This document shows positions 12,301 through 22,696 of a stretch of DNA of 64,000 bases, one piece after another. The notes beneath the pieces are model-generated. The model saw nothing but the letters and a program-made list of their open reading frames with translations, was not told the origin of the DNA and made no database searches. A program made the position numbers and the translations under genes. Origin of the DNA: Haemonchus contortus (lineage: Eukaryota; Nematoda; Chromadorea; Rhabditida; Trichostrongylidae); assembly GCA_000469685.2 (NCBI GenBank), contig LS997564.1:496001-560000 (forward strand), read 5' to 3'. Positions within the stretch are counted from its first letter, which is position 1, and each line of letters begins with the position of its first letter.

Positions 12301-13371
12301 AAAGCTCCTCTGGCCTGAATGCTCCCGATCTGAGGCTTGATGCTTAGCCTTCGGTGGCGTTACTACTGTGCACGATAAGAAGTATCAAAACAGTACCTTC
12401 TGCTTGTAGAAAACCGTCAACAAAGAGCTAATGGAAGATTTTCGACGAAAAGAAGGACCGGCAGTTTGGAGGGCGGAACGCAAAAGGATGGAACGGGGAG
12501 AAAGCAAGCAGCAGTGGACGGAAAGAGAGAAACGGTGAGAATAGATGTCTTAAACGGGCAACCGTTTAATTCCAATTTTTTTTTTGAAGCGGAAACAGAA
12601 TCTATTCCTACTGACATTGGGAGTTGTATTTTTTTGTAATGCATTAGTCTTTCTAGAGTAAGTCGTCTTTCATTTTATCCTCTGAAGGATGGGTTGCGGG
12701 AGTTTCTTTTGACGTGGCATAAAGGAGTTGACGGGAGTGGGAGGATATTTCTTGGTACGCAAATGCAAACTGCTCTATCTTCCCCTCTTATGAATGACAG
12801 AAACAAAGACGGAATGTCGTGGCTGAAGTTTTTTGCGTTTACTATTCTGTTTTGGGATAGACCACCGCGTTTACCCGCCCCCGGGTGCGCTTCGTTGCGC
12901 GCGTCCGTCGAAACTAGGTCACGCCGCAAGGGGACACCCCGCGATACTTGACAGACGTCGCAGTTTCAGTGGGGTATACGATTTGCGCTTGGTCCACGGC
13001 AGTCAGCGAAAGAGAAGATAACACGGACGAATGCGAATCGTTCGCTCTATTGACACTTGGTGGTACTGTAATGTCACCTTGACACCTCAGTGGGGTGCGC
13101 CGCGCGCGAAGTGGAGGGAGTGACCTACTTTTGATGGACGCGCGCAACGGACGTTCTCCCCCGCCCCCGACCCAGATCATGTGTGTGTGTTAGAGCACCT
13201 TCTAGCATAGTACTACCTCCGCCTACTGAGAGGCTATAGCTTTATGTCGTTGTTATTTTCAGGGAACTTCTGTCAAAGGGTGCCGTTGCGGGTTATACGA
13301 TCGAAATGGACGAATCTTTACAAGCTCGATTCTCATCGGTTCACATTTGGCGATTTGTTAAATCGGATTAA
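302..13371 (+). CDS. ten-1: Teneurin (ten-1-like), 3' part, 25 exons, 5' end outside window
   Basis: Teneurins are type II transmembrane adhesion proteins acting in neuronal wiring and basement-membrane contact. Only the C-terminal part is here. Exons with consistent GT/AG sites and phases: 302-341 and 455-491 (tentative), 1437-1600, 1654-1799, 2626-2716, 2804-2949, 3032-3133, 3815-4020, 4086-4254, 5307-5407, 5586-5712, 5778-5920, 6072-6174, 6817-6909, 6980-7191, 7836-7975, 8276-8394, 9538-9713, 10923-11032, 11104-11286, 11371-11639, 11705-11782, 11888-12061, 12410-12534, 13263-13371 (TAA). Together they give about 1,120 residues. YD/RHS repeats are visible: VYEYNDKGRVTAMR, NYDSLGRR, VTYDRQNRVVER, YDTHGRLREV, SFDAQGRLAG, FDYDYQNRLISITNG and RDPLGRVISD. 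The order follows other teneurins, including WIPLGFRGG, the RHS-core PYDTLIGRY and a tail with REKRELLSKGAVAGY that ends HIWRFVKSD. The NHL, EGF and membrane parts must lie upstream of base 1. Introns hold several MITEs. The identification rests on recalled family similarity, not on a search. Confidence 0.88.
981..1425 (+). repeat. Family-2 MITE, truncated copy in teneurin intron
   Basis: It begins TTAAAGGCCCAGTTCACGAT and then shares an internal block (TCCAACCTCTATTTTC, GTAGAGGCTGCACC) with the full-length copies at 21633-22154 and 60527-61036. No matching right terminus is visible, so the 3' boundary is approximate and the copy is probably truncated. It lies in the intron before the exon at 1437. 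Confidence 0.6.
2095..2347 (+). mobile_element. Family-3 MITE (about 255 bp), 9-bp TSD
   Basis: Starts GGGAGACGGGC and ends CACCACACCC, with imperfect terminal inverted repeats and a GC-rich interior. It is flanked by a perfect 9-bp duplication, CGTAATGTC, at 2086-2094 and 2348-2356. It sits in a teneurin intron. A 9-bp duplication fits Mutator-like or some hAT-like mobilisation; no transposase is encoded. Confidence 0.82.
4428..4685 (+). mobile_element. Family-3 MITE copy
   Basis: Same family as the element at 2095. The flanks CCATATATA and GCATATATA match at 8 of 9 bases, as expected for an aged 9-bp target duplication. It lies in the intron between the exons ending 4254 and starting 5307, next to a second copy in opposite orientation. 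Confidence 0.75.
4785..5039 (-). mobile_element. Family-3 MITE copy, inverted
   Basis: Reverse-complement copy of the same family. It is flanked by CAGATTCCG at 4776-4784 and 5040-5048, a 9-bp target duplication. It lies in the same teneurin intron as the 4428 copy, about 100 bp away, so the intron carries an inverted pair able to fold in the pre-mRNA. Confidence 0.8.
6301..6554 (-). mobile_element. Family-3 MITE copy, 9-bp TSD
   Basis: Inverted copy bounded by CGGGTGTGG and GTCTCCC. The perfect 9-bp target duplication ATCATCTAA is at 6292-6300 and 6555-6563. It sits in the teneurin intron between the exons ending 6174 and starting 6817. Confidence 0.83.
7211..7787 (+). mobile_element. Family-1 TTAA MITE (about 575 bp)
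   Basis: The termini are close to AGGCACAGTTCACGATAATT and its reverse complement, ending at TTAA. The interior carries the family blocks GGCGGGAACGTCAATGGC, TCGATCGATGTCAC and CCCCCTTTTTAACGG. It lies between the teneurin exons 6980-7191 and 7836-7975. The short ORF seen in other family members is a by-product of the repeat and not a gene. Confidence 0.85.
8596..8877 (+). mobile_element. Family-5 MITE (about 280 bp), 9-bp TSD
   Basis: GC-rich element with inverted ends containing GTTGCGCGCGTCCGTCGAAA and GACGCGCGCAAC. It is flanked by GTATAAAAC at 8587-8595 and 8878-8886, a perfect 9-bp duplication. It lies in a teneurin intron. A second copy is at 12884-13160. Confidence 0.8.
9153..9407 (-). 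mobile_element. Family-3 MITE copy
   Basis: Inverted copy of the 255-bp family in the teneurin intron before the exon at 9538. The flanks ATTGGTATT and ATTGGCATC match at 7 of 9 positions, so this is probably an older insertion. Confidence 0.72.
9923..10723 (+). mobile_element. Family-2 TTAA MITE hosting a nested palindromic MITE
   Basis: Starts TTAAAGGCACTGTTCACGA and ends TTATCGTAAACGGTGCCTTTAA, so the termini are those of the TTAA family while the interior differs from the 575-bp group. A 261-bp palindromic element (10194-10454) is inserted inside it with its own 9-bp duplication. The whole lies in the teneurin intron before the exon at 10923. Confidence 0.75.
10194..10454. mobile_element. 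Family-4 palindromic MITE (261 bp), 9-bp TSD
   Basis: Nearly the whole element is an inverted repeat. The left half carries GGTCAAGTCGTGCGTCCGAG, GCGCGCGGCAAATTGCGCGG and AGCGCCTATTATT; the right half carries the complements. The perfect flanking 9-bp duplication GTCAGATTG is at 10185-10193 and 10455-10463. Relatives are at 20092, 20777, 29402 and 55483. Confidence 0.82.
12884..13160 (-). mobile_element. Family-5 MITE copy, 9-bp TSD
   Basis: Second copy of the element at 8596, in the last teneurin intron (12535-13262). It begins GGTGCGCTTCGTTGCGCGCG and is flanked by CCGCCCCCG at 12875-12883 and 13161-13169. Confidence 0.78.
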
Positions 13372-13906
13372 GAATTTTTCTACGTAGCTACTTGATAATT
13401 ATAATATCACTTTGCCATATGTACATATATACAGGTTCAATGTGTTTTCATCTTTCATTTTCATCATCATTATTTCGGGTCTACCATCTAACCTAGTTCT
13501 GAGAAGTTACCCTCTATTCATCTTCGATTCAGTCGCTCAAAATCGTCCACGCTCACGTCCGGCTCGTTTGTGTACGAGATGGACGGCACACTTGTGTGTG
13601 GGTGACATTGTGTTTTATCAAATTGTTGTTCCATGACAATTCTGTTCTGATCTACTCATTCGGTGCTGTAATGCTTTATTAGATGATGCATTTCTTTAAC
13701 ACCTGCGGAATATCAGCTTTAAGCTGAGTTAAATCTTAATACTTACGTATTCACCGCATACGTAGCAATTATTTTGTTATTTTTGACGTTCTCATTGTTA
13801 ATAGAAGAGATATGAATCTATTCATCCAATTTGTTCAAGCCTGAGTAATCGTGGGAGAAAGCCCTACGCCTCAAAAGCGTATTTCATGGCGACGTGTTTG
13901 CCTTCT
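13372..13906. other. Teneurin 3' flank, no gene seen
   Basis: AT-rich sequence after the teneurin stop codon. It presumably contains the 3' UTR, but I see no convincing AATAAA signal. The reading frames here are short and show no family motif. Confidence 0.5.
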
Positions 13907-14485
13907 TTAAAGGCACAGTTCACGATATTTTGAGTAATCCAGATTATGATGAAAATTGGAAGACAAGGTCGAAAATAGTACGATGAAGGTGGAGAAACTG
14001 CGTGAATCGGTGTTTTCAAGTGAAAAAGGCTTCGAAAAACCGTTAAAAAGGGGGCTGGACGAGAATGAGACCAAAAAAATGAAGAAGAGTGGGGCGTTCG
14101 GACGAGCTATACAATGTGTCTCACTGCGTGCGTGTGGGTCCTGGTGCGAATAACAGACTATGGTAAGCAAAAACTCATTCCCTTATAAGTATAAGTCAAC
14201 AAAAAACCCTAGTAACAGCAAAATTAGCTCACCTTTTTCAGCCTCTAGGAGTAGGAGATTAAATAAGGAATCGCGGCAGCAAAAATAATAACAGTGGAAA
14301 AAAGAATGGGAGAAAAACACCGCCTCATCACTCGACTACCAGCTGATTGTGTGTGGGTCCTAGAACGAATAGTTGCAATCCGTATCGTCTCGACACTCGT
14401 CCGACGTGATGACGTGACGTTGATCGAGAGGCGGGAAAGCCATTCACGGTCCCGCCCATTGAATCATCGTGATCTGTGCCATTAA
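13907..14485 (-). mobile_element. Family-1 TTAA MITE
   Basis: Inverted copy with TTAAAGGCACAGTTCACGAT at the left and a TGTGCCATTAA right end. The interior carries the complement of the family blocks, including AAAAAGGGGGCTGGACGAG and GAGGCGGGAAAGCC. Confidence 0.85.
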
Positions 14486-15473
14486 TGGACACCAATGTAT
14501 GCTGGGTAGCCTTGGCACAACTTTTTGTACTGTTTCCTCTCCGTACAACTTTCAGTATTAAAACCTTGATCGGTTTTTGGAGTTCACTTCAACATCGAAC
14601 TCGCCTATTTCTCTGGTATTAGTACTTCTGGTGTTTCTACATCTGACTTAAATTATAATGGACTTAGCAGCGGGGGGCCGGATTTGAACCATTATATGGT
14701 TGAATATGGAAATAAGAGGGAGTCGTTCATGTTATACGCATGCAAGTGGGTAGGCACCATCTCAATAGAGTTCAATGAAACCACAGGAATAGAAAGCCCA
14801 GGCGGTCTAAACGACCTATAGCATAACCCATCGCTACCCGAACAAATCATTCCATTGAAGAACTTAACTCTTCCTAGATAAACACCTTTATCATTCGCAT
14901 TAAATCTGTTGTCGATATTACGGATTTCTCTGATAATTATTCACTACAATTTTCAGAAAGGAGTGAGCGGCATCGTGACTGTCAAATCGAGCCTCGATTC
15001 AATTTCAATTTCTAACAACGATGACAGGATATTCATGAATCCCTTCTCAACTTGTGCAAATAATAACCAGTGTTGATTCAGTTGTGGTTGTGTGTACTGG
15101 ATAGACTTCCTTAGTATCCTCTTTTTCTTTCTGGAAGGCTGAAAATAACTGACTGATCCGCTACTCAAGTCTAACTACACAAGTCGGTAGACCGTTGACT
15201 ATCGTCGTCCGTATTTTGTAGCTAGGGAAGTTGTTGTCTAGAGTGTTGCACAAATCAGTCACAAATCACCAGTGAAATGAGGTTTAGTGGTGAGTCGATA
15301 AGGGATCGATCAGTTATGTTCAACATTTTTAAATAGATGAGCCTCTTCTCTGGGGTACGGTAGGGATCCTTATCGTGCTGGGAAACTCAGAGTTGATGGA
15401 ATGCACTTTTCCAAAACGATCCGTGCCTGCCACTCTACTAGCCATTAGGTATAGAGAGTATTTGTCAAGGTTT
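14486..15473. other. About 1 kb with no gene recognised
   Basis: No splice-consistent exons, RNA genes or members of the repeat families were recognised here. All frames are broken by frequent stops. Confidence 0.5.
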
Positions 15474-18400
15474 TTCAACAGTACGATCATCCATCTTACC
15501 ATTTGCCTGAACCTCTTTTATACTGATACATTTTGAACTTTTTGCTAAATGGCTGGCTGAAACTGCTGTTACAATCGAACGCTTCCTCTATGGTCGGATT
15601 TATGAAGAGCATTCAGAATAGCGGAGTGATGTGCTCGTATGTGCCTGTCGGTGTGTCTCATGTGGTTTAGTGGGCATGACGGATCTCCTTTACTAATGTG
15701 CAAGAACATGGGTTCGAAACTAGGACTGGACAGTTTTTGCCCATATTTTTTTTAGTTTTATCAGTCTGGCACCTCTTTATCACAGATTTGTATTCTATAC
15801 CCGCACCGAATACAATTCATCAGCGGGAAGAGCTCGTTGAAACACGACGTAGATAGGCTTCCGAGCCTGTCAAACGAGGAACCCTCGGACCACGTGCCAC
15901 GGGAGATGAGCTGTGCACACTCTAACGTTCCTCGGTCGACAACCTTATGTCTCGAGGGAAATATGTTTCCGAGGCAGTGCCGGTGCGCTTATTTTGGCTG
16001 TATCACCGTCGCTAGCCGAAATCTCTAGTGACAATTTTTGGACTATGTCGGAGTGCTCTCCGGTCCTTTTAAGGGTCAACGGCGTAGCGGATATTGGTGC
16101 GGCCGCATGTTTGACAGGGCAGGGTTCGGTTCCGAACTGATGCAGCAGTTTTTATACTTTTGTCAGAAGAATTTCCAACAAAACTAACGTTTCAGTTGTG
16201 GCTTAAGCAGTCCAGCTCTCAAAAGCTTCGCTATATGACTGGGCTGACTGCACATTTCTGCTTTGCTGCCGAGAAAAAAAATGCGTCGATAGTCGCTCCG
16301 GACCACCCCAAGGGCAAGATCACCTAGCTCCCGCATCACCTCGGTGGTTTCAGCTATGGTTGTGTAACCAGCCGATTTGGGTGAAAGCCGTACGACCCAG
16401 CGCCCATCAACCCTTGTAGGAATCATAGCATCGTACACCGCACTGCTCGTGTACCCCGTAAATCATTGAGAGAGAGGTAAAGAGAATCCGTGGGTGTCGG
16501 TGGAGTACTCGACACCCACCCGCTCGTCTGTTTCCCTGAGGCATTCTCTTACTACCTGTCCTCTCTCACTCAATGAATTCTACTCGTAAGAACCGTAACG
16601 GGTACGGTACTGGTCTTGACCCATTGCAATTGAAGGGCTCGGCTCGATGGCTCAGTCCACACTCCATATTACTGGACTCGCCGGAGAGCCGAGGCCACGC
16701 CCACCCTTCGGGCGTAAAGGAAAGAAGCCGAAGGGGCCGTCTTGCCTTTCTGCCACGATCATGTTGTGGCTATGTCGCAGACCAGGCCAATTTTCTCGGC
16801 TGGAATTTTCCAGTTCACAATTTTTCTGTTCAATTTCTTGGACGTTACCAGCTTCGTCCCATTTTTAGCGCCAGAATGTGGTCTCTGCCATTGACGAAAC
16901 TGAAAATCGAGCAATAAATTGAAAATTCGTAAAGGCTTGTTCGAAAGGCTCAAAAAATTGTAAAAAAGCTGAAGCTCGGCGGAAAAGCTCGAAGAGAGGA
17001 AAAACTGGAAATCGATGAAAAAGCCCTGAGCTGACAGAAACAGTAGAAAATAGGAAAAAGCTGAGAAAAGCTGGACGTCGATGGAAGAGCTGAAAACCAA
17101 TGGAAGAGCCGAAGGAGGAGCAACATCAGGCTGTTTTCACCCGAACCTCCACAATACTCATCTCCTATCAAATTCCTTGCCCGGTAACCTCTAGTGGCCA
17201 TTTTTGAGTGGCCAGTGCACTCCGAAAGGTCTGCTCTTTCATGACCAGCTCGCTGGATATTTTCCACATCGATACCACAGCACTTTTCTCTGTTCTCTCT
17301 TAAGAAGATAGTTTTCCTAGAAGGGCAGCAGTACGAACTACGACACATACAGTAGTAGCGCTACAAGAAGGGTACGAAGGGAGGGTGGAGCGAACACCGC
17401 GACGGCCGCACAACAGGTCCCGTGAGCCGGCCATCGGGACCAGCAACCGACATAGGGAAAAGCTTGGGCTCTTAGTAGCCCTGTCAGGTGACTGGTGTCG
17501 CGTAAAGCTCTGGTCTAGAGAGTCAGTCGGTCCGTGATGCGGGTGAAGCTGGATGCTGAATCTGACCCAGAAGCACGAAACTGGGTAAAAGGTAAAAATA
17601 GTTGAAAAAAGCTAAAAGCTGTTGGAAGAACTGGTATTGCCGAAGACTGCTGGATAAGCTGAAAATTGGCAAGAAAACAGAACCCGGCGAAATGGCTGAA
17701 TTGACACCAAGGCAGGATACTAATGGTAAGGGAAGCGAAATGATTAAAAAAATGCGAAAATCCCCTGTAAAGCTGAATTGTTGTGGCCATGGAAGTGTGC
17801 ATTTCGGTAATTTTTCGAGTAAAAAGGGTCTAAAGTAACAGTGTCTCCCCAGGATGCCATTTTTACTGCCCATTTCCCGACGAGGCATTCTTGATCAACT
17901 GGATTTTTCCTTTTGGGAAATTTCTAGTCTGTCGCACGTCTGACGTCAGGAATTACACCAAGTATCTTTCCGCTCAGTTCCTTACGTAACCATCATGCAT
18001 TGGTTTCCCCGGTGACTCAGCTCCAATGAAAAAGAGTGTTCCTGAACAAGTGTTTTTATGCATGTGTGTCAGGTTCAGCGTAAGCTGCGGCTTGACCTGC
18101 CACATTGAAACATATGGACCTATGGATCAGTAAATAAATGGTTATTGACTGATCATTTGAAGAATTGGTTAAAATTTTATTCTCGACTCTTTTTGCGCAT
18201 ATACGACATAGTAAAGCAAGAAGAAGAGCACAGAACGAGATGATTTCTTCCGTACGATTTCCATTCGCTTCGCCTTCTTCGATCGATTTCATAGCATTCA
18301 ACCGTTCCACGGGATCATCTACAAGATCGATAAAGGCAGTCACGAGCCAGTCCAATGCCTGAAACATAAAATTGCCACTTACTACTTGAACTAAGTTTAA

Positions 18401-19881
18401 CACTTCAGCAAAAGCTTGATCGTTTGTTTTCTTAGCCGATTGTGGTCATATTAGCAATGTCAAAGAAACGATCGATTTTCAGTTTCGTCAGCAGCAGAGA
18501 CCGCTTCTGACGCTAAAAATGAGGCGAAGCTGGTAACGCTCAGAACAGAAAAATTGTGAACTGGAAAATTGCAGCCGAGAAAATGTGCCTGGCTTGCGAC
18601 ATAGCCACAACACGATCGTGGCAGAAAGGCAAGACGGCCACTTCAGCTTCTTTCCCTCATGCCCGAAGGGTGGGCGTGGCCTCAGCTCTCCGGCTGCCGT
18701 CGAGCCGAGCCCTTCAATTGCAATGGGTCAAGACCAGTACCGTACCCGTTACGGTTCTTACGAGTAGAATTGAGTGAGAGAGGACAGGCAGTAAGAGATT
18801 GCCTCAGGGAAACAGGAGAGCGGGTGGGTGTCGAGCACTCCACCGACACCTGCGGATTCTCTTCACCTCTCTCTCAATGATTTTTACGGGCTACACGAGC
18901 AGTGCGGTGTACGATGCTATGATTCCTACGAAGGTCGGTGGGCGCTGGGTCGTACGGCTTTCGCCCAAATCAGCTAGTTACAGCAACTCCTAGCTGAAAC
19001 CACCGAGGTAATGCGGGAGCTAGGTGATCTTGCCCTTGGGGTGGTCCGGAGCGACTATCGACGCATTTTTTTTCTCGGCTCTTTCTGTAATGTTCTGTCA
19101 GCACAGTCATATAGTCAAGCTTTCGGGAGCTGGATTGTTTGAGCCTCAATCGAAACGTTAGTTTTGTTGGAAGTTCTTCTGACAAAAGTATAAAAAATTG
19201 CTGCATCAGTTCGGAACTGAACCCTGCCCTGTCAAACATGCGGCCGCACCAATATCCGCTACGCCGTTGACCCTTAAAAGGGCCGGAGAGCACTCCGACA
19301 TTGTCCATAAATGGTCACCAGAGATTTCGGCTAGCGACGGTGATTTAGCCAAAATAAGCGCACCGGCACTGCCTCGGAAACATATTTCCCTCGAGACATA
19401 AGGTTGTTGACTGAGGAGAATCTTTACAGTGTGCATGGCTTATTTCCCATGACACGTGGACTGAGGGTTCGCCCGTTTGACAGGCTCGGGAGCCTGTCTA
19501 CTTCGAGCCTTTCAACGAGCCCTTCCCGCTGATGAAATGTATTCGGTGCGGGTATAGAATACAAATCTGTGATAAAGAGGTGCCAGACTGATAAAACTAA
19601 AAAAATTTGGGGAAAAACGGTATAGTCTTAGTTTTGAACCCATGTCTTTGCACATTAGTAAAGGAGCTCCATCATGCCCACTAAACCACGTGAGCCACAC
19701 CAACAGGCACATACGAGCACATCACTCCACCACTGTTCTGAATGCTCTTCATAAATCCGACCATAGAGGAAGCGTTCGATTGTAACAGCAGTTTCAGCCA
19801 GCCATTTAGCAAAAAGTTCAAAATGTATCAGTATAAAAGAGGTTCAGGCAAATGGTAAGATGAGTGATCGTACAGTTGAAA
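15474..19881. mobile_element. 4.4-kb foldback element with 1.4-kb inverted arms
   Basis: The arms at about 15474-16912 and 18470-19881 are reverse complements of each other. Shared blocks in inverted order include CATTTGCCTGAACCTCTTTT, TATTCTATACCCGCACCGAA, GTTTGACAGGGCAGGGTTCG, CTCGGCTGGAATTTTCC and GAAACTGAAAATCGA. The arms differ by scattered substitutions and small indels, so the duplication is not brand new. The spacer is 16913-18469. No transposase motif was recognised. The right arm ends directly against a truncated TTAA-family MITE, and no clear target duplication could be assigned. This could be a foldback DNA transposon or an inverted genomic duplication. Confidence 0.7.
18056..18434 (-). 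CDS. Unidentified coding-like ORF in foldback spacer
   Basis: An open frame of roughly 125 codons on the minus strand between the inverted arms. The composition is protein-like rather than repeat-like: FQALDWLVTAFIDLVDDPVE, then an acidic stretch, then a possible membrane segment (IISFCALLLALLCRICAKR) at about two thirds of its length. An AG acceptor (TTTATGTTTCAG) lies inside the frame directly before the LDW block, so the true coding part may be an exon running from 18358 to about 18170. I do not recognise the family. It could be a captured host exon, part of an element protein, or chance. Confidence 0.3.
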
Positions 19882-20091
19882 CACGATATTTCAATGGGCG
19901 CGAACGTCAGTGGCTTTAACGCCCCTCGATCGATGTCACGTTAGACGGGGGTCGAGACTGTTTTTTGCAACAATTTTTTCGGGTACGATGCCTTCGAACT
20001 GTTAAACGCCAAGAACGCCCTTCATTTTTTGCATGGATAGTCAGTTGTACGCAATTGCACACATTGCAAACAGCTCGTCGGGTATGGGTAT

Positions 20092-20428
20092 GGGGGGGAC
20101 GTGCGATTCGTGCGATTTTGGGCGCGCGCGGCAAATTGCGCGGCGAAATACGCGATGATTCAAACAACTCCGGCGCCTATCACTGGGGCACAAACTTGAA
20201 GCTGTGTACTTCAGTAGGTTCGGACAATCCTACTAACCTAGTTTACTTCAAATTTGGGCCCCAATGATAAACGCTGTAGCCGTCCAAATCGCACCGAATT
20301 TCGCCGTGCAACTCGCCGCGCGCACCCAGAATCGCACGAATCGCAACACACCCAAGTCGTCAGAATAGGTACGTGTTTCGCCGCGCAAATTGTCGCGCGC
20401 ACCCTCGGACGCACGACTTGACCGTCCC
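20092..20428. repeat. Family-4 palindromic MITE plus fused half copy
   Basis: A palindrome with GGGCGCGCGCGGCAAATTGC and its complement around a centre near 20220, followed directly by a second right half ending CGCACGACTTGACCGTCCCC. The flanks GGGTATGGG and CGGTATGGG are compatible with a target duplication around the composite. Confidence 0.6.
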
Positions 20429-20572
20429 CCATCGGTATGGGTACATACGTGCGTCCGGGGGCAAAATTCCCGCCGAAGTTCGTGGCGATTGGAACAACCC
20501 TAGCGCCTATTATTGGGACACGAACGTGAAGTAGTGTAGTTCACTAGGGTCGGCTGATCGACGAAATTTACG

Positions 20573-20632
20573 TCTGTTGCATTTTATTTCACGGTCAGAA
20601 CAGATCGGAACCGTGAAATAAAATGCAACAGA
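20573..20632. repeat. Perfect short hairpin, 23-bp stem
   Basis: TCTGTTGCATTTTATTTCAC continuing GGT is repeated as its exact reverse complement after a 14-nt loop. It lies inside the repeat pile-up between partial palindromic MITEs. The size resembles a small-RNA precursor stem, but no expression evidence is available. Confidence 0.7.
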
Positions 20633-20776
20633 TAGATTTTTTAATAGATTTCTTACATACGAACTAATTCATTTTACGTCAGTGCTCCGGCGAACTATGA
20701 GAGCAGCCTACGTTCCGTCCCTCCAGCTCGCCCAATGGCTGCTTTCACAGTCCGCGAGCGATGGGGGCTTGTTTAC

Positions 20777-21035
20777 GGGTGTGTGTCAAGTCGTGAGTCG
20801 AGGGCGCACGTGGCAAATTCCGCGGCGAAGTTCGTGGTGAGTTTGGACGACTGCGGCGTTAATCATTGGGGCCCAAATCTGAAGTAGGGTAGATTATTAA
20901 GGTCAGCTGATCATACTATTCTACTGTACTTCAAAATTGGACCCGAATAATAGGCGCTAAAGTCGCCAGAATAGGTATAAAATTCGCCGCGCAATTTGTC
21001 GCGCGCGCCCTCGGACGCGCGACTTGACCCTCCCC
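20777..21035. mobile_element. Family-4 palindromic MITE, 9-bp TSD
   Basis: A 259-bp palindromic element flanked by the perfect 9-bp repeat CTTGTTTAC at 20768-20776 and 21036-21044. It interrupts another inverted unit whose arms read GCTTTCACAGTCCGCGAGCG and GCTCGCGGACC, the same unit type as at 28882. Confidence 0.8.
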
Positions 21036-21632
21036 CTTGTTTACAACTGGATCCTGGTCGAAACGGCCGGACGAGTAGTCTCTCGTCGCTCGCGGACCAA
21101 ATCGCGGATTATGAAGGCAGCCAATCACCCCTTTCCCGCTATTTTCCTGTCAGAAACTCGTCCGGCCCTCCGTTATACTACTTTTTTAAACCGTATTTCT
21201 TACGTCGATTCTCGCACTCCTTTCACCTCTTTTTGGGTTATTCTGGACGATCACTTTCATTATCCGTCGAAAACTGGATACCCAAAATTTATCGAAAACT
21301 GCGCCTTCAAAGACTAACTCTCAACGATTTCCATTAGTATGGCCGAGGCTCATATATGAGTCCATCTCCCAACTGGCTTGAACAGTCATTTCCATGCTTG
21401 TCTATTTCCTTTCTCTCATTTTTTCTGTAAACTTCTTTGACAGGCTCATACAAACATCGTACCCAGACAAATAGAGCCCACATTATGACAAGCGAAACTA
21501 AATAAATGACGTGTGTTTCTTGGGATGCCGCACTCTTTCACATACATACAGAAATCCCATCCCACCCTTCAGAAGCAGAAGTTAGAAGACTTTTGAATCT
21601 ATGCCTGAGAGAGGTCTAGATTTGAAAAAGGC

Positions 21633-22154
21633 TTAAAGGCACAGTTTACGATGAAAAGAGTTCTGAGATTTCCTTATAGTATGAAATCGAGGCTCCCCCT
21701 TATACCATACCAACCGTATAAAGTCGAAAAACGTCATGGATAGGGCACAATAAGGTGCCAGAGTTTGTATCGTGTGAATGACACACCCATCCAGGACGAG
21801 TTTCAACGGCTTGTAGAGGCTGCACTATGTCAAGAGGCTTCCATGTAGGAAGTCGGAAGTTCAAACAACTTGTCACAACCCAGTGACGACAGTGAAAGAT
21901 AGTTTCGGTCAATTTCGGCTCGCTGTAGTCATCTCTTTGAGCAATGGAAGCAAGTTAAATCTCGTCCATACACCACTTACATGCCATTACCGTCACGGTG
22001 ATCTCGTACAACCTCCACCTCCACTACTTTCAAAAAGCCTTGAGTAGGCGGATTTTCTCGCTTTATTCGCCACCGATGTTCTCCTCTACATGAACACTTC
22101 CACTTTTCTACTTAAAAAGAGGTACTTCAGAATTATCGTGAACTGTGCCTCTAA
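21633..22154 (+). mobile_element. Family-2 TTAA MITE, full length
   Basis: Starts TTAAAGGCACAGTTTACGAT and ends ATTATCGTGAACTGTGCCT followed by CTAA, 522 bp in all. The interior contains GTAGAGGCTGCACTATG and CGTACAACCTCCACCTCC, shared with the copies at 981 and 60527. Confidence 0.82.
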
Positions 22155-22696
22155 TTAAAGCAGTCGTTTCCACGAAGACGTCGCATACCTCACTCTCACT
22201 CTGGAAAGGGCTTTTCATGCTACGAATGTATTCATACCGGTAGAAATTATTATGAACCACTTGGTATACCTGGAGTAACCAGAAATAAAGCAAGCCTTCA
22301 CGGCGAAGAGCGAACTGAGCAGAATTTGCTTCTCGACCGTAGGATGTCATACTTCAAAAGTGACAGTTCAATTAAATATCGTATCCTACTACTTCGTCAC
22401 TGAAACTATCAGAACTTGTATTGAGGACGAGCTTATTCGTAAGCATAACTACACAGCGCTACTGATGACTGCAATTGTATCATACAAGAAATCAAGACCA
22501 TTCAACAAATAGCTTCATGTTACGTTAGGCAATTGAGTAACTGCCTATATATACTCTGGAAGACTATAAATTCCTTTTTTATAAAAGTTAAACTGTTCGG
22601 TTACATTTTGACAGTAAAATACCCAGATATCGATCTATAGATATAAATTGAAAGCATCAAGGATAAAGTCTTTGGGCGTTGACCAACCCTTTCTAA

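Larger units (their letters stand above)
19882..21317 (+). repeat. Composite of TTAA-family MITE and nested palindromic MITEs
   Basis: The left edge (CACGATATTTCAATGGGCG, then TCGATCGATGTCACGT) matches the start of the TTAA family with the outer terminus lost at the foldback boundary. The right edge reads AATTTATCGAAAACTGCGCC, a degraded TTAA-family end. Between them lie a palindromic family-4 composite (about 20092-20428), a half copy at about 20440-20560, a perfect hairpin (20573-20632) and an intact family-4 element (20777-21035). Confidence 0.6.
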
